From positions 71,089,227 through 71,153,226 of the forward strand of contig NC_063166.1 in the NCBI RefSeq assembly GCF_023159225.1: a stretch of 64,000 nt of DNA, written 5' to 3'. A program made the translations under genes and the position numbers. This document shows, piece after piece, positions 24,118-35,830 of this stretch. This stretch comes from Perognathus longimembris pacificus. Lineage: Eukaryota; Chordata; Mammalia; Rodentia; Heteromyidae. Position 1 is the first letter of the stretch, and every line of letters begins with the position of its first letter. Under the pieces are notes generated by a model, which saw only the letters and a program-made list of their open reading frames with translations, ran no database searches and had not been told where the DNA came from.

Positions 24118-24198
24118 GTTGACAGACTAATGGAGTTGCATTTTAAATACCTGAGTGCAATGCAGGTGGCTGACAAGAAGATTGAAGGGGAAAAACAC
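24118..24198 (+). CDS. CTNNBL1: CTNNBL1 coding exon 13
   Basis: An 81-nt exon of exactly 27 codons (phase 0 at both ends), reading VDRLMELHFKY...ADKKIEGEKH, about residues 438-464. It joins in frame to exon 12 (...NDSEK) and to exon 14 (DIVRRGEII...). The acceptor is CTCTCTTTCAG and the donor GTACGT, both good. Compared with human from memory, the only difference is Ser for Gly in KYL(G/S)AMQ. This belongs to the C-terminal helical part of the ARM-like superhelix. Its neighbours are a 2.2-kb intron upstream and the large 13.9-kb intron downstream. Identification rests on near-identity of protein sequence plus splice-site and phase agreement. Confidence 0.97.
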
Positions 24199-25039
24199 GT
24201 ACGTATCCCTACCCACCTTTTACCACTTGTTGACTTGAACCCCATTTGGTTGATCCTTGTGTACCTCCCTTCTTCCAACAAGGTAGGTGAGAACAAAGAT
24301 GCATCAGTGGCCATGGTGACACCTAACATGTTGTTCTGAGGGAGGTGTGCTGAGGCAGGGCAAGCCCAGGACAGAGGAGCTGGGAGGAAGCTGCAAGCCT
24401 TCAAATTCAACTCCCCTGCTTATAAGATGGAACACTGGAGACCAGAGGAGGGAGGCCCAGATGGCTGCAGCCAAGTGACGTCCTAGGGTCCAGCATGATT
24501 GGTGCATTTTCTTGTGCTGAGACTTAGCGAGGAAGTAAGCCCTGGTAGTTTTCTTGATGGGGCTGTGAGATGCCCCTAACTTCTGTGTTCCTCCCCCACT
24601 TACATTGCATTACCTTCCATCTCCACTTCTATAATCATCATACTCGTTAATCAGGGCAAGCTTTTAATGTCCGATCTCTGTCCTTTTCCCTACATGAGAC
24701 TCCTCAGTCTTTGGTGTTCCCTGCCTCGCTTTTTCACAGTGGGTAGGAAACCTCATTTCCCTGTGATCTTGATTCCCTGGATCAGTGTTCTCTAATTGCT
24801 CTTCCTGCCTTAAAGAGGCTCTTGTGAGACTTTGGATACTCCAGGGTGGGAGATCCCAATGCAGCACCCCCCACCACCCCAACTGTGAACAGAGCTCTTA
24901 CACTTGCCCTCCAGCCATGCTGCAGTTTGGGTGCCAGTCCCTGTGATGTGGCTGTTGCCTGTCTCTCTTACCTCCTCCTGCCCAGCCTTTCTCCTTCACT
25001 TATGAAGACTGGTAGATGATAACTGTGTTTTCCATTCTT

Positions 25040-25110
25040 GTGATTTTCCTGTGTTCTATACCTAGAAAGTGCTCAGATGTTTGCTGATTGATTGAATTGA
25101 TTGACTGGGA
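25040..25110 (+). mobile_element. L2 3'-end remnant
   Basis: CTAGAAAGTGCTCAGATGTT then GATTGATTGAATTGATTGAC, in the pattern of an L2 terminus. Confidence 0.45.
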
Positions 25111-25484
25111 CTTTCTCCTTTGTACAAAGATAGCCCTGCAAGATAAAAGGCAGAGTCCCTAAAGGCCGAGCTGGACTTCACATCCTATCTAGCATGCCCC
25201 ACCCCCAACTCTTTCAGTGCACAGCCCACTCCTCTGTTGCATTCCTTTGAATAAATGTTCCTTTTCCATTTTTCTTTCTTGTGCAGTAACTTGGACATGA
25301 GAGGCACTGAGTGATAGGTGAAGTGATAGAGTGAGGTGTCCTTTTTCTTTGTCCAACTGATAATCAGAAACAAATAGAAATCCCCCTTGAATTATGTGAA
25401 CAGCCCCAAGGCCCCTGGAGCCCCAGCTCTAATGCAGTTTTCAGTGTGATCTGCTGGGGTGCGCTGTGCTTTTGCTCTGAGCTC

Positions 25485-25640
25485 TGGAACAGTTGAATTG
25501 ACCTCTCTAAGCTTTGATCTTCCCATCAGCAAAATGGGAATAATAATACCTCCATTTCAGTGAATTCAAAGACTAACCACAAAGCATATAAAGTGCCTCT
25601 CTTGGTAAGTAGAAGCTGCTGCTGTTGGTAAATGTTCTAG
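25485..25640 (+). mobile_element. MIR remnant
   Basis: TTGACCTCTCTAAGCTTTGA, AGCAAAATGGGAATAATAAT, then AAGCATATAAAGTGCC. Confidence 0.65.
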
Positions 25641-26719
25641 TTTCTGCTGACATGCCTGTGTCACTCTTAAGTGAGCCAAGTAGCCTTTTCCTTGGGCTAC
25701 CCCACTACCCGCTACCCCAGCAGAACAGAGGGATGGTACTTCATATGGGATGAGGCTTTGTCTTGAGGGAGACCAAGAAAGAGGAGTTGGTTATGAGAGA
25801 GCATCTTATATGTAGCTGTTAGGGAGCTTGCCCCTTCCTCCCAAAAGATTATCTATTACCAACACTGACAAGGGGTGAAATTGATTAGCACTGACAAGAG
25901 TGATGGCGATAGCTGCTCCCCCAAGAACTCGCCAGGTGGCTGAGTGCCACAGGCTCTGGCCTTGCCATTCCCTGACAAACATCTGCCTCCTGGATGCCAA
26001 GGCTGTTTTTCTGGGCACTGGCAAACATTCCAAGGCCATTAGTGCTCAGCCGCCACAGTGCTGCTCAGAGAGCCGGGGCGGGGCGAGTCTGTGGGCAGGG
26101 TGTGCCGGCAGCCCTCAGCTCCATCCTGGCAGATGAAACCACCGCACAGGTGTGAAGTGACTCGGAACAACATGACCCCCCCATCACCTCTCCCTCACGC
26201 AGTCCTCTCTTCTCAGTCACAAACAGTTTGTCTCCTCACCCACATTAAATTTGGGTGCCCTGCACCAACTGGTACCTCAGCAAATAATTGAAAGCATTAT
26301 TTTATTATTTATGAATTGAACAACTTGAATGGAATGCTTATTTCTCAAGCATTTTGATGGCATACACCATCAGATTAGTAATGAATGAATATCCCGTATA
26401 TATACTAAACCATACTTGCAACAAACAAGACCGTAGGGCCATGTATTGACATTATCAGAGTCTCAGAGGCACCCTTCCCCTTGCATCTTGAATCTCTCTC
26501 AGCATAGCACAAATGTCGGTGGTTTGCAGTTGACAAGAAAACTGCAAAGAATCCTGTTGTTTGGCAAATGTTGACTGGGCACTGTGACAGTCACTGGCTG
26601 GGGGCAAGAGACCCAAGTGCTAGTAAAAGAATGAGCCCAGGAATGTGGTGCTGTGGCAGGCTGGAAGGAATAGCAAGGATCACTCTCCACAATTGTATGG
26701 GTTACCCTTTAAAGAATGA

Positions 26720-26910
26720 GGCCTGCGCTAGGCTCTTGTAATCCTCCTAGATACTCAGGAAGCTGAGATCTGAAGATCAAGGCTTAAAGCCAGCCCAGGC
26801 AGGAAAGACCTTGAGACTCTTATCTCCAATTCACCCATTTAAAAAAAAAAGCCAGAAGTAGAGCTGTGCCTCAAGTGGTAGAGCGTCAGCCTTGAGCAAG
26901 AAAGTTAAGG
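26720..26910 (+). mobile_element. B1-Geo mosaic SINE, 3' truncated
   Basis: 7SL-like left half, then a run of about 10 A, then GCCAGAAGTAGAGCTGTG starting the Geo half. The A run marks the arm junction. The Geo half stops after AGGGAC, where the next copy begins. Confidence 0.85.
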
Positions 26911-26912
26911 GA

Positions 26913-27145
26913 CTATTGGATGGCTGACGGCTCATGCTCATAATCCTAACTACTCAGGAAGCTGAGATCTGAAGATTGAGGTTCAAAGCCATCCTGGGCA
27001 GGAAGTTCCATGAGACTCTTATCTCCAATAAACTACTGGAAAAGAGCAAGAAGTGGCTCTGTGTCTCAAGTGATAGAATGCTAGCCTTGAACACAAAGAA
27101 GCCTCAGGGACAGGGCCTAGGCCCTGAGTTCAAGCCCCAGTACTG
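26913..27145 (+). mobile_element. B1-Geo mosaic SINE
   Basis: Second copy directly behind the first: GGCTCATGCTCATAATCCTA, GAGATCTGAAGATTGAGG, Geo half to CAAGCCCCAGTACTG. The tail is replaced by the CA repeat at 27146-27174. Confidence 0.87.
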
Positions 27146-27174
27146 CACACATACACATACACACACACACACAA
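27146..27174 (+). repeat. (CA)n-rich SINE tail
   Basis: CACACATACACATACACACA-type repeat grown at the 3' end of a SINE. Confidence 0.9.
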
Positions 27175-27664
27175 GATTGAGGGTCACATTTGCACTGATC
27201 CTTAAAAGATACTGATCAGGCCTGTCTAGGGAAAAAATAACAAAGGGGGGAGGTAGGCAAGAGTCCCCATGGGAAGGGAGGAGAAGGGAGTTACATTCCA
27301 GGTGTGCAGGGTGAGAGGAGTGTGTACCACCGAGCCAAGCCTTTCCCTGTCTCCAGCTGTGAGTAGATAGCTTCCCTGCCCCCGCCTCTCTCCTTTCTAA
27401 ATGTTGAGGGTTTTTGTTTGTTTTTTAAGGGAGATGTCTGAATTTGTGTACTTTGAGAAATTACTTGGGTAGCAATATGGTGATGAGAAGTACTAAACAT
27501 GGAAGCTTCAGGCACCGGCCCTGGCATATACCCCCCCCCACCCACCCACACACACCACATGGACACAGTACTAACCCTCTGGTAGTGCAAGGTTTTGTGT
27601 GATCTAACTCTCATCTCCTTTGCAGCCCCTTATATAAGCCCTGGGTCCTCTCGCTGGTGCGTCA

Positions 27665-27800
27665 CTATCAGGTGTGCATGTGAATGTCACCTCCTCATAG
27701 AGGTTTTCAGTGGTCACCATACCTAAAGACTCCTCCCATCACTCCATAGCTGGTCATCATTTTGTTCTCTCTCTGGGTCTAGGTCTCTCTTTGTCATCCT
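27665..27800 (+). mobile_element. L2 remnant
   Basis: AATGTCACCTCCTCATAGAG, TCACCATACCTAAAGACTCC: typical L2 3' text. Confidence 0.6.
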
Positions 27801-28030
27801 CACAGGACCTCTACCCTGAGGTGGAGCCTGATGGAATGAGAGGCCAGGGGAAATGAGTATGTGCCCTTGTTGTCAGGGAAAACCACAAGTCCTGGGCTTT
27901 CCACCTTCTCTCTTAATTGACCTCTTAGGCCTTCACATTTGTTTTTTCTTAGTTGAGACCCATCATTGCAAATACTTAAGTACAGTGATGAAACTCTGGC
28001 AGTGTTCTAGGATTTTGTTGTCGTAGCTCT

Positions 28031-28058
28031 CCCCCCACCCCCCACCCCCCACCCCCCA
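28031..28058 (-). repeat. Four C6 runs with single-A spacers (G-quadruplex motif on minus strand)
   Basis: Four runs of six C separated by one A each. The minus strand therefore has four G6 runs with one-base loops. Confidence 0.95.
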
Positions 28059-28127
28059 GTGCTGGAGTGGAACCCAGGACCTGATACATACATCGAGACA
28101 AATGCTCTACAACTGAATTACACCCCT
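28057..28127 (-). mobile_element. ID-like SINE monomer (antisense)
   Basis: GTGCTGGAGTGGAACCCAGG then CAAATGCTCTACAACTGA: complement of ID B and A boxes. The C-rich tract sits at its 3' tail end. Confidence 0.65.
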
Positions 28128-28429
28128 AGATAGCCATGCATTGTATTTAACAAGGAAAAATATTCATGCTTAGAAGAGTCCACACTGATTTTTGTACCTG
28201 TTCCCTTCACGCCATATTACTGCACCTATCTGATCAGTCTTAAGCCAAGAGTCTACATCTTGAGTCATGGCCTAATTGCTTTCATTCTGTGCTCAGTGTC
28301 TTGAGAGTCCATGGCTGTGACAAAACAATGTAACCTTAGTGGTCCTGCTTAGCAAGATCTAACCAGAACTTTTTGTATGTGTGTGTGTGCCAGTACTGAA
28401 GCTTGAACTCAGCCTTACATGCCAAACAT

Positions 28430-28800
28430 TTTAAAATATTTTTATTAGCATACATTAGTTGTACGAATGGTGTTTCACTGTGACATTTCCATACATGCAG
28501 TGTATACCGTTAAACTTAACCCTTCCATCTCTCTTACCCTGTCTGCCTCCCCTTTCTTAAAACAATTTCAGCAGGTTCCATTGTCCTGTTTTCACACATG
28601 TGTGTGGAGTACTTGGACCATAGTCACCCTCATTCATCCTGTCTTTGGCCCCACCCCTCACACTGACGCCTGCCTCTATTATAGCCTATCTTATCCTCCT
28701 TTTTTTTTTTCACTATTTAGAGTATATTAATTATAGAAAAGGGTTTCACTGTGGTAAATTCACATGAGCATATAATTTAGTCAGATTACCTTATCTGTTG
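28430..28800 (+). mobile_element. L1-like 3' UTR fragment
   Basis: TTTTATTAGCATACATTAGT, GGTGTTTCACTGTGACATTT, CCATACATGCAGTGTATACC; a related block recurs from about 28715 (TAATTATAGAAAAGGGTTTC). Characteristic of rodent L1 3' ends, by memory. Confidence 0.55.
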
Positions 28801-30049
28801 CTCATTCTGTGACCTGAACTTTCAGAGACTGTGTAATTCTTCTAGTATGCAGCAGTCCTTATGATCAGTAAATATCCAGGGCGCTTGTCTCAGCAGGTTT
28901 CACCAGGCTCCCCCAAACAAGTTGAAGCCCAGGAAATACTAAGATCCTTGTTGGTTAAATGTGCAGAGCCCGCCTGCCCGGCTTCTGGCTGTCAGAAGAA
29001 AGACATAATTAGATAGATGCTGGCAGGGATTTCTGAAAGAGGGAGGGGAGCCTTGGAAAGAGGTTTTTCTTTCTTAGTTCCTGGGAAAATTATACTCAGC
29101 AGGTTTATTCAATAAAGTGTTCTCACCACATACTTTGCACCATAATGACTTACAAATTGCATGCTAATTTTGCCACAGTTAAATCATTCCCGTCTTTTGC
29201 CTGGAAAGAAAAAGATGGACTCTGTAATGAAACCATATCCACAGGATGTGATATCTTAAGCAGGCTTTGACCGTTTCCTCCACATACAGAACTCACGCTA
29301 AGATATGTATGGAAGGAGAGGAAGCGCAGGGATGAACGTGGAGGGTGCATGATTCTGAAGCACCAGGTAAGGATGCAGACAGTGAAGTGTGGCTGCCATT
29401 GATTTCTTCTGCTAACTGTGCCGGAAGCTTCCCAGGCAAGCTTTTATAAAGAGAATCCTGCCGAGAGTTTCTCTCAGCTCTTCTTTAACTGAGTCGTTCC
29501 TAAGCTTTCTCAGACCAGGCGTTTTCCAGAACAGAGTTCACTGCCAGTAGAGAAGCTAGTGCAGTTCAGGAGAGAGAGAGACATCATGGTGCTTCTTCCT
29601 TTCTCCTGTCTCCCTCTCTGACACCACAATTTCAGCTTTGTGCCCTTTCACCCTCCCCTGCCTCTTTCCTATTCACTTCCCAGTCACCCTTTCTCCTACT
29701 GAGAGAAGCCACTGGACCTGAGTTCTAGACCTACATCTGTCACTTGCCTTGCAGTGTGGACTTGAGCCACTTGTTTGCCTTTCTGATCCTCTTTCATCAA
29801 CAGAGGAGCTTCTTTTCCCACCTCCCAGGCCTGTTACAGGGTCTGCTAGGACCAGGCTATGTGACGGACCTCCCACATCTCTGTACACTCAGAGCCAGCT
29901 GCCCCGGACATCAGCATGAGCTCTGAAGGCTCAATAAGTCTAAACCTAGATTTGCTGCCTGAACCCTGGGTAGTTTCTTCCCCATTCGCCAGTTTGGCCA
30001 GCTCAGCCCCTGGGCACCATCTGTTTACTCCCACCTCCCACCAGGCATC

Positions 30050-30480
30050 CATCCTACAAATTACATCTCTACAGCCTGTCCTCTGTCCCTGACCTCACTG
30101 CCAGCTCTTTATTTCAGGCAGCTGGCATCTACCGCAATACCCTCCCAACTAATGTCTCTAGCTCTAGGTGTATGTTCTACAATTCATTTCCTACACAATA
30201 ACCAGGAGTGTCTAAAATGGAAAGTCATTTCCACCACTTCCCCACCCACACACAGAAGCACAGGGCCTGTGTTAACTTCAGCCTGTGGCCAAAACCCTAT
30301 CATTGGCCTCTGCTAGCCCCATCCCTCATGATAGGCTAAAACCATTCTGCCCTTGTGCCTCTCAGAACCAGTGCTTCCTCAAACCTGCTAGACATCTGCC
30401 CACTGTGTTTACTCTGCCTGGAATACTTCTTGTACCACCTCCCCCACATTCCTTTCCTGCAGCTGGCTAATCCCTCCATA
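30050..30480 (+). mobile_element. L2 remnant
   Basis: CTGTCCCTGACCTCACTGCC, TACTCTGCCTGGAATACTTC and GCAGCTGGCTAATCC occur in L2 order. Confidence 0.55.
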
Positions 30481-30642
30481 TGTGTCAGGGTTTAAGCATA
30501 CAGATTTGTCAGTAAGTGCATGCTTGGTAGTGTTCGTGGTCAGTTTCTACAGAAAGCCTTCTACAGAAAGCCTCAGGTACCTCATCTCAGTACCTTGAGC
30601 ACACCCTGTGCACTTAAGCCTTCCCTTAAGATTAGGAACTCT

Positions 30643-30847
30643 GGGGCTGGTAATATGGCCTAGTGGCAGAGTGCTTGCCTTGCTACATGAAGCCCTGGGT
30701 TCAATTCCTCAGCACCACATATATAGAAAAAAGGTGGAAGTGGTGTTGTGGCTCAAGTGGTAGAGTGCTAGCCTTGAGCAAAAAGAAACCAGGGACAGTG
30801 CTCAGGCCCTGAGTTCAAGGCCCAGGACTGGCCAAAAAAAAAAAAAA
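30643..30847 (+). mobile_element. Dimeric SINE (IDL-Geo)
   Basis: GGGGCTGGTAATATGGCCTA to CAGGACTGGCC plus A tail. No clear TSD. Confidence 0.92.
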
Positions 30848-30896
30848 TCAGGTATTCTGGGTCCAGGCTAGAAACTCTTAGCTCTGCCTCCCCACC

Positions 30897-31060
30897 AGCC
30901 AGATAGTCATAAGCCACAAATCATAAGTCAGTCACTTAAATGCCCTCCTTCAGTTTCCTCATACTAATACTTACCTTGTGAGGTTGTGGGAAGGATAAAT
31001 ACATTTAAATCACTTAGCATAGTTCCTGGAGGGAACCATAAGTCATAGCTATTATCACAA
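30897..31060 (+). mobile_element. MIR remnant
   Basis: AGTCAGTCACTTAAATGCCC, TTCAGTTTCCTCATACTAAT, TTGTGAGGTTGTGGGAAGGA. Confidence 0.65.
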
Positions 31061-32020
31061 GTGCTTTGGGCCTGCATACTTGTCTGTCTCTGCCCCTAGT
31101 CAACTCAGTCTTCACTAGAAGAGACAGATTTTCCTTTTTCTGTTCCTTCACCCTCATTTCCTGCTCATAACTGCTATCAAAGATGCTCTGAATCTCTCAA
31201 GACTGACTTATATATTGTTGATCTTCACATGAGCAGTCTGTACTGTTTTTTAGGGAGCAGATGTTAAATATGTTTAGAAATGAAGTCACAGCCCTGTGAT
31301 GAAGGTAGCCTGGTTCTATGAGGCCAAAGCCCAGGTTGAATGCCATGTCTGGCACACATGACTTGTATGTAGGGGAAGATGCCTTGCCCTGTGTAGAGTG
31401 TGGCCACATTTCATCATAGTAAAGTGGCCTGAAGTATAGTCAGTCTGCACTGTGAGCAAAGCTCTAGTCCCAGAGGTTTAGAGAGATCATCGTCTTTGCA
31501 TTCCCTCCAAAAAAATCTCTTTACTGGGTTTCCAGCCTCCATTTCCCCATCTGACCAAGATTTACAGTCTCTAGATCCTCCTGGAACAGTCTCCTATGTT
31601 AGAAGCTTTAGGGGAAGGTTTCCTTTGGCTAGTGACTTTACCTCCTCATCTCCACCCCACCCCACCCCATGGTTCCTCCCAATGCTTTGGAATTGAAAAT
31701 AGCTGGTATTTCTTTCTGGATGTGGGCACTTCTGGCCCACAAGTACAGACACAGTAGCCACGTTGTCATTGGGGCTTTATGTTTAGCTGAGTCACATTCT
31801 CTCTTACTGAAACAAGAAGGATTCATATTAGCTTCACAGAAGCCCCTATGGCTGTCCCCTTCTATCATCCAGGAGCAGATTAGAAACCGCATCGCATGCT
31901 CACTTGGAGGGCTTGCAGCTGACTGCCAGGAGAGATAGAGGCAGGAAGAGCAGGAAGCTGGCAGTTTGGTAGCTCCCCAAGACAGATTAACATTTAAAGT
32001 AGAGATGTGGCAGTGAGGGG

Positions 32021-32067
<47 letters not shown>
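32021..32067 (+). repeat. (CA)n microsatellite
   Basis: About 23 CA units. Confidence 0.97.
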
Positions 32068-32071
<4 letters not shown>

Positions 32072-32423
32072 AGTACTGGCACCTTGACATGTACCATCTC
32101 CATGTTATCTTTGGAGATGAATTTGTTTATTTTAGCAGCCCCCAAACAGGCTGGTGCTGCTGTGAATTGCAATCTGTTCTACTTACTGCACCATTCACTG
32201 AATTACCATCTCAGTTTTTGTTCTTAGCCTTTCTTATGGAATGAGCAAAACAAAACCTATCAGAGTGTTTTGTTTCTCAACTCAAATTGCATGTGGAATT
32301 TTCTGTTGTAGCTGCAGTTTTGTGGGGTTGTTTTTCCCCCTTTCTTTTCAGGTTTCTTCAATTTATAGGAAGGAGGCAGGGCAAGAAACTATGTGATCTT
32401 ATAGTTATGTAAGTCCCCTTGAG

Positions 32424-32627
32424 GAGCTAGGAATGTGGCTTAGTGGCAGAGTGCTTGCCTAGTATGCACAAAGCCCTGGGTTCGATTCCTCAGTACCACA
32501 TAAACAGAAAAGGCTAGAAATAGCATTGTGGCTTAAGTGTTAGAGTGCTAGCCTTTAGCACGCAGAGGCTCAGGGACAAAAACAGGCCCTGAGTTCAAGC
32601 CCCAGTATGGGCAAAAAAAAAAAAAAA
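32424..32627 (+). mobile_element. Dimeric SINE (IDL-Geo), diverged
   Basis: Both arms recognisable. TSD TCCCCTTGAG / TCCCCATGAG (32414-32423, 32628-32637) with one mismatch. Confidence 0.9.
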
Positions 32628-32709
32628 TCCCCATGAGTTGCTCATATGTTAATCTTGGAAAAGGACCCTAGAACTTAAGACATTTTCTTCCTCTGAATTA
32701 TGAAAGGAA

Positions 32710-32910
32710 CAGGTTTGGAACCAAATTTGTGCATTTCTGTTCTGTCTACCACTTACTTCACCATGAGCCTTATGACCTTAGGAGAGATTTTATCTCTCAA
32801 GCCTCAGTTTCCCCTTTGAAAAGTAGAAATAGTAATAGTTGTTACCTCTGGGGATTTTTTGTGGGGAAGCATGAGTAGGGCCGGGTCTGGCACCTTCTAA
32901 AGGACTCAGA
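32710..32910 (+). mobile_element. MIR remnant
   Basis: GTTTGGAACCAAATTTGTGC, TCTACCACTTACTTCACCA, CAAGCCTCAGTTTCCCC, then AATAGTAATAGTTGTTACCT. Confidence 0.7.
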
Positions 32911-33834
32911 AATGTTAGTTACTCTTCTTCTTAGTCCACTGTGGTAAGGGCAAAAGGATGACGAGAAAAGGCCTTAGACTAGGGAAGCATTTTCTATGCA
33001 GGCCACCACCTGAAAGCATGGCAGTTATGTCATCTGTCTTGGTTTTCCGTCTGTGAAACCTGAAAGTGATATTTAGTGTACATTCTTGGTACCAGCAGCT
33101 GCTCTGCCAGGCATATGCCCAGCTTCCCTGCTTTGCCAAGAAGGCAACCACCCTCAGAGTAGACCAAGAATGAATTATTATGTAGAATACTCTCTTGAAC
33201 CCATAAGTCTATATTCCGTTTCAAATGCAATCCAACCTGTAAGATAAACGCACATCCTTAAGGTCATTGGATTCTTGGAATTTCCCTTTCATTCCCTATT
33301 AACTGTATTCACATTCGAAGAGCACTTGCATGCCCAAATTGTTCCAAATGGCCTGCTTGGTGTAACAGCAGACCCAGGATTTGCAGCTTGGTTTATGGGA
33401 GGCTTGATTTACTGATGAGAGGAGGAGCAAATAGTCTCGCTGACTGCACGAGTCCCATTGAAGTGGCCATGCGTGGCCCCAGCTTGAGGCATGTTTTGCA
33501 ACGGCTTTTCTGAGCGGCACAGCGATCAGCTTCAATACATCCATGTACCTGTGTACAGGCAAAAACTCATTACCTCTGGAGAGAAAGGTGCCTCTGCCCC
33601 AGATTTGCTGCAGATTTTCAAAGCCAAAAGGAACCTTCTAGAGTATGAGCTCAAGTATAGCCTACTTCCACTCCTATCCTTCAGTCAGGGTAGTCATGAT
33701 AATTGATTTCAGGGCTCTTCTCCCCTCTCCCCCCAAGCTCCAATATCGTTTCACACCCCTTTTCCAGTTCATCTCTGCAGACACAGTGGTGGAATGGAGT
33801 TGGCCTCTGGCATGAGCTAGTTCAGGCTTCTCTT

Positions 33835-33930
33835 ACCAGGCAAAGGAACTGAGGCCAAGGAAAGCTGATTGATTTGCCTAAGGGCACTAGAAAATTAGTG
33901 TAAAGCTAAGATCTGATCCTGTTTGCTGTA
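33835..33930 (-). mobile_element. MIR remnant (antisense)
   Basis: AGGAACTGAGGCCAAGGAAA, GATTTGCCTAAGGGCAC, AAGCTAAGATCTGATCC. Confidence 0.6.
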
Positions 33931-34034
33931 CTTCTGTCCCACTGTGACAGAAGAACTGGGTTGTGGCATTTCTGCATTTTAGTTCAGAGAAGTTCCGTAT
34001 CTGTCTACATGCTCTGGTGCTGTCAGGCTTGGGC

Positions 34035-34051
34035 GGGGGGGGGGGGGGGGG
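34035..34051 (+). repeat. Poly-G run
   Basis: Seventeen consecutive G. Confidence 0.95.
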
Positions 34052-34969
34052 ACACAGGGAGGAACCTCTGAGAAGAAGTACTGGTGATCAGTTCACTGTC
34101 CGTGGGCTAAGGACAGTGGGCTACAAGTTACAGCTCTGTGTGGGCCAGTTGTGTCTGGGAATATTTCTCAGTATTAGAGTACTTTCCCAGCATTCACAAG
34201 ACCCTTCCCAAAACTTGAAAACCCACCTGCCTCCTTGATCAGTGGCTGTCATTGGGTTCCTTGTAGCATGGTAGGAGCAGGTCCACTGTGTACCGCTAGA
34301 GTATAGCTGTCAGAGAAGTTGAGCTCAGACTGTAGTTTGGGAACCTTTTGCCAAGAAAGGTAGAGACTAGGGAGAAGCTTGTCACAATCTTTTAATTCTC
34401 ACAATTTTCCTATCACTTTTATGTTCTCCAGAAACTGAATCCTAGCCAGGGGCACCAGTTGAATTATACTGACAGTGTCTGGGAGTCTCATACACCCTTA
34501 GAATTTCTCTTAAAGATACCTGAAGAACTATACAAGTCCTTACCCCACGATTACTGTCTTACCTGATGCCTTTGAAATCCTGAAAAAGAGCCAGAGGTTC
34601 ATTAATTCATTTGTAATACATACACAGTACGACAGTAATGGAGAATAAAGGTGACTCCCATCTCAGGAACTGTGCCCGACCTTGCTCACTTCCTTGTTTC
34701 TTGTCAGAACAATGCGTGACCTTCCTACACCTTTTATTTCCCCTTAAACAGTGAGTAGACACTGGCTGGCACTCAGCTTCCTCTAACCCAGTCAGCAGTA
34801 AATACTCCACACAGGAGAGAAGCACACATCAGAATCACCAGTACAAAGCAGGTCATAGGAAGTGCTGTGTCAGTGCAAACCCAAGACCTGGGCATTTGAA
34901 AGACGAGAATCGGATCTGCTGGATCGGATTTCAGGGAAGGATCTGTGCAAGAGGAACACCACATGTTAG

Positions 34970-35009
34970 GCTGAATAGAGTGTGATAGACTGAATATAGT
35001 GTGATAGAG
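34970..35009 (+). repeat. Short tandem duplication (about 20 bp x2)
   Basis: GACTGAATATAGTGTGATAG repeats the preceding GGCTGAATAGAGTGTGATAG almost exactly. Confidence 0.8.
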
Positions 35010-35261
35010 CACAGAGAATGTGAAGATGATCAAGAGGAAAAGTGAGGGCCAGAAAAGACAGGGCAGGTACAGTCATGCTAGGGCCAAGGGCACTAGTGAG
35101 CAGGATGTGTAGAGGTTTGAAGCTTGTCCCCTGATGACAGGGGCGCTATAGCCATCAGGCCTTCCTGCATGCTACCTCATGAGCCTGGCCTTACCAAAAG
35201 TTACTTCCTCCAGGACACCCTCCCAACCTGCCCTGACTAGACCCTACTGCTTGTAGCTTAC

Positions 35262-35291
35262 CCCTCCCTCTCTCCCTCCCTCCCTCCCTCT
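35262..35291 (+). repeat. (CCCT)n pyrimidine tract
   Basis: CCCTCCCTCTCTCCCTCCCT-type tract inside L2-like text. Confidence 0.85.
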
Positions 35292-35704
35292 CATTCATTC
35301 CTTATGGGCTGGGGGAATATTGTTATTTGTTTTCAAACAGTCCTCACTATTACCCTAGGCTTGTCCCAAACTTTGGGGCTCAGGCTATCCTCTTGCCTCC
35401 AGTAAATTCTTTTTTTAACCTGTGTAACACTACATTCCTTTACTTTCTGGTCCCTTTCTAATTTCCTGTGTCTCTGTGACCTTATTAGACAGTTAGCACT
35501 TGGGTAACAAAACAAGGGCTTTCCCTTACCCTGATTTACCTTTTTTTTTTTCTTTTCACTTTGTTCTTTTTCCCTGCCTTAACTCCATCCTTAGGGTGGT
35601 ATTCTGGCCACAGCACTTAGTAGGGCCAGGACTCTGTATTTTCTGCATCATGGTACACACTTCCACATCAGAAGTGGAGCAGACAAGAGTCCTGTGCTTT
35701 GGGG

Positions 35705-35830
35705 AGTCCATATTCTATTAACTGGTGATTATGTAATTACGAGCAATTCCACCTCCTTGTGCCTTAGTTTCTAATTTGTGCAATGGGATTAATAATCCCT
35801 TCCCTGTCCTCTTTAACTTTGCTAGTAAGG
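35705..35830 (+). mobile_element. MIR remnant
   Basis: ACGAGCAATTCCACCTCCTT, GTGCCTTAGTTTCTAATTTG, TGCAATGGGATTAATAATCC. Confidence 0.65.

Noticed and set aside
31638..32090. Frame encoding Cys-Val repeats
   Set aside because: Product of a CA microsatellite translated on the minus strand.
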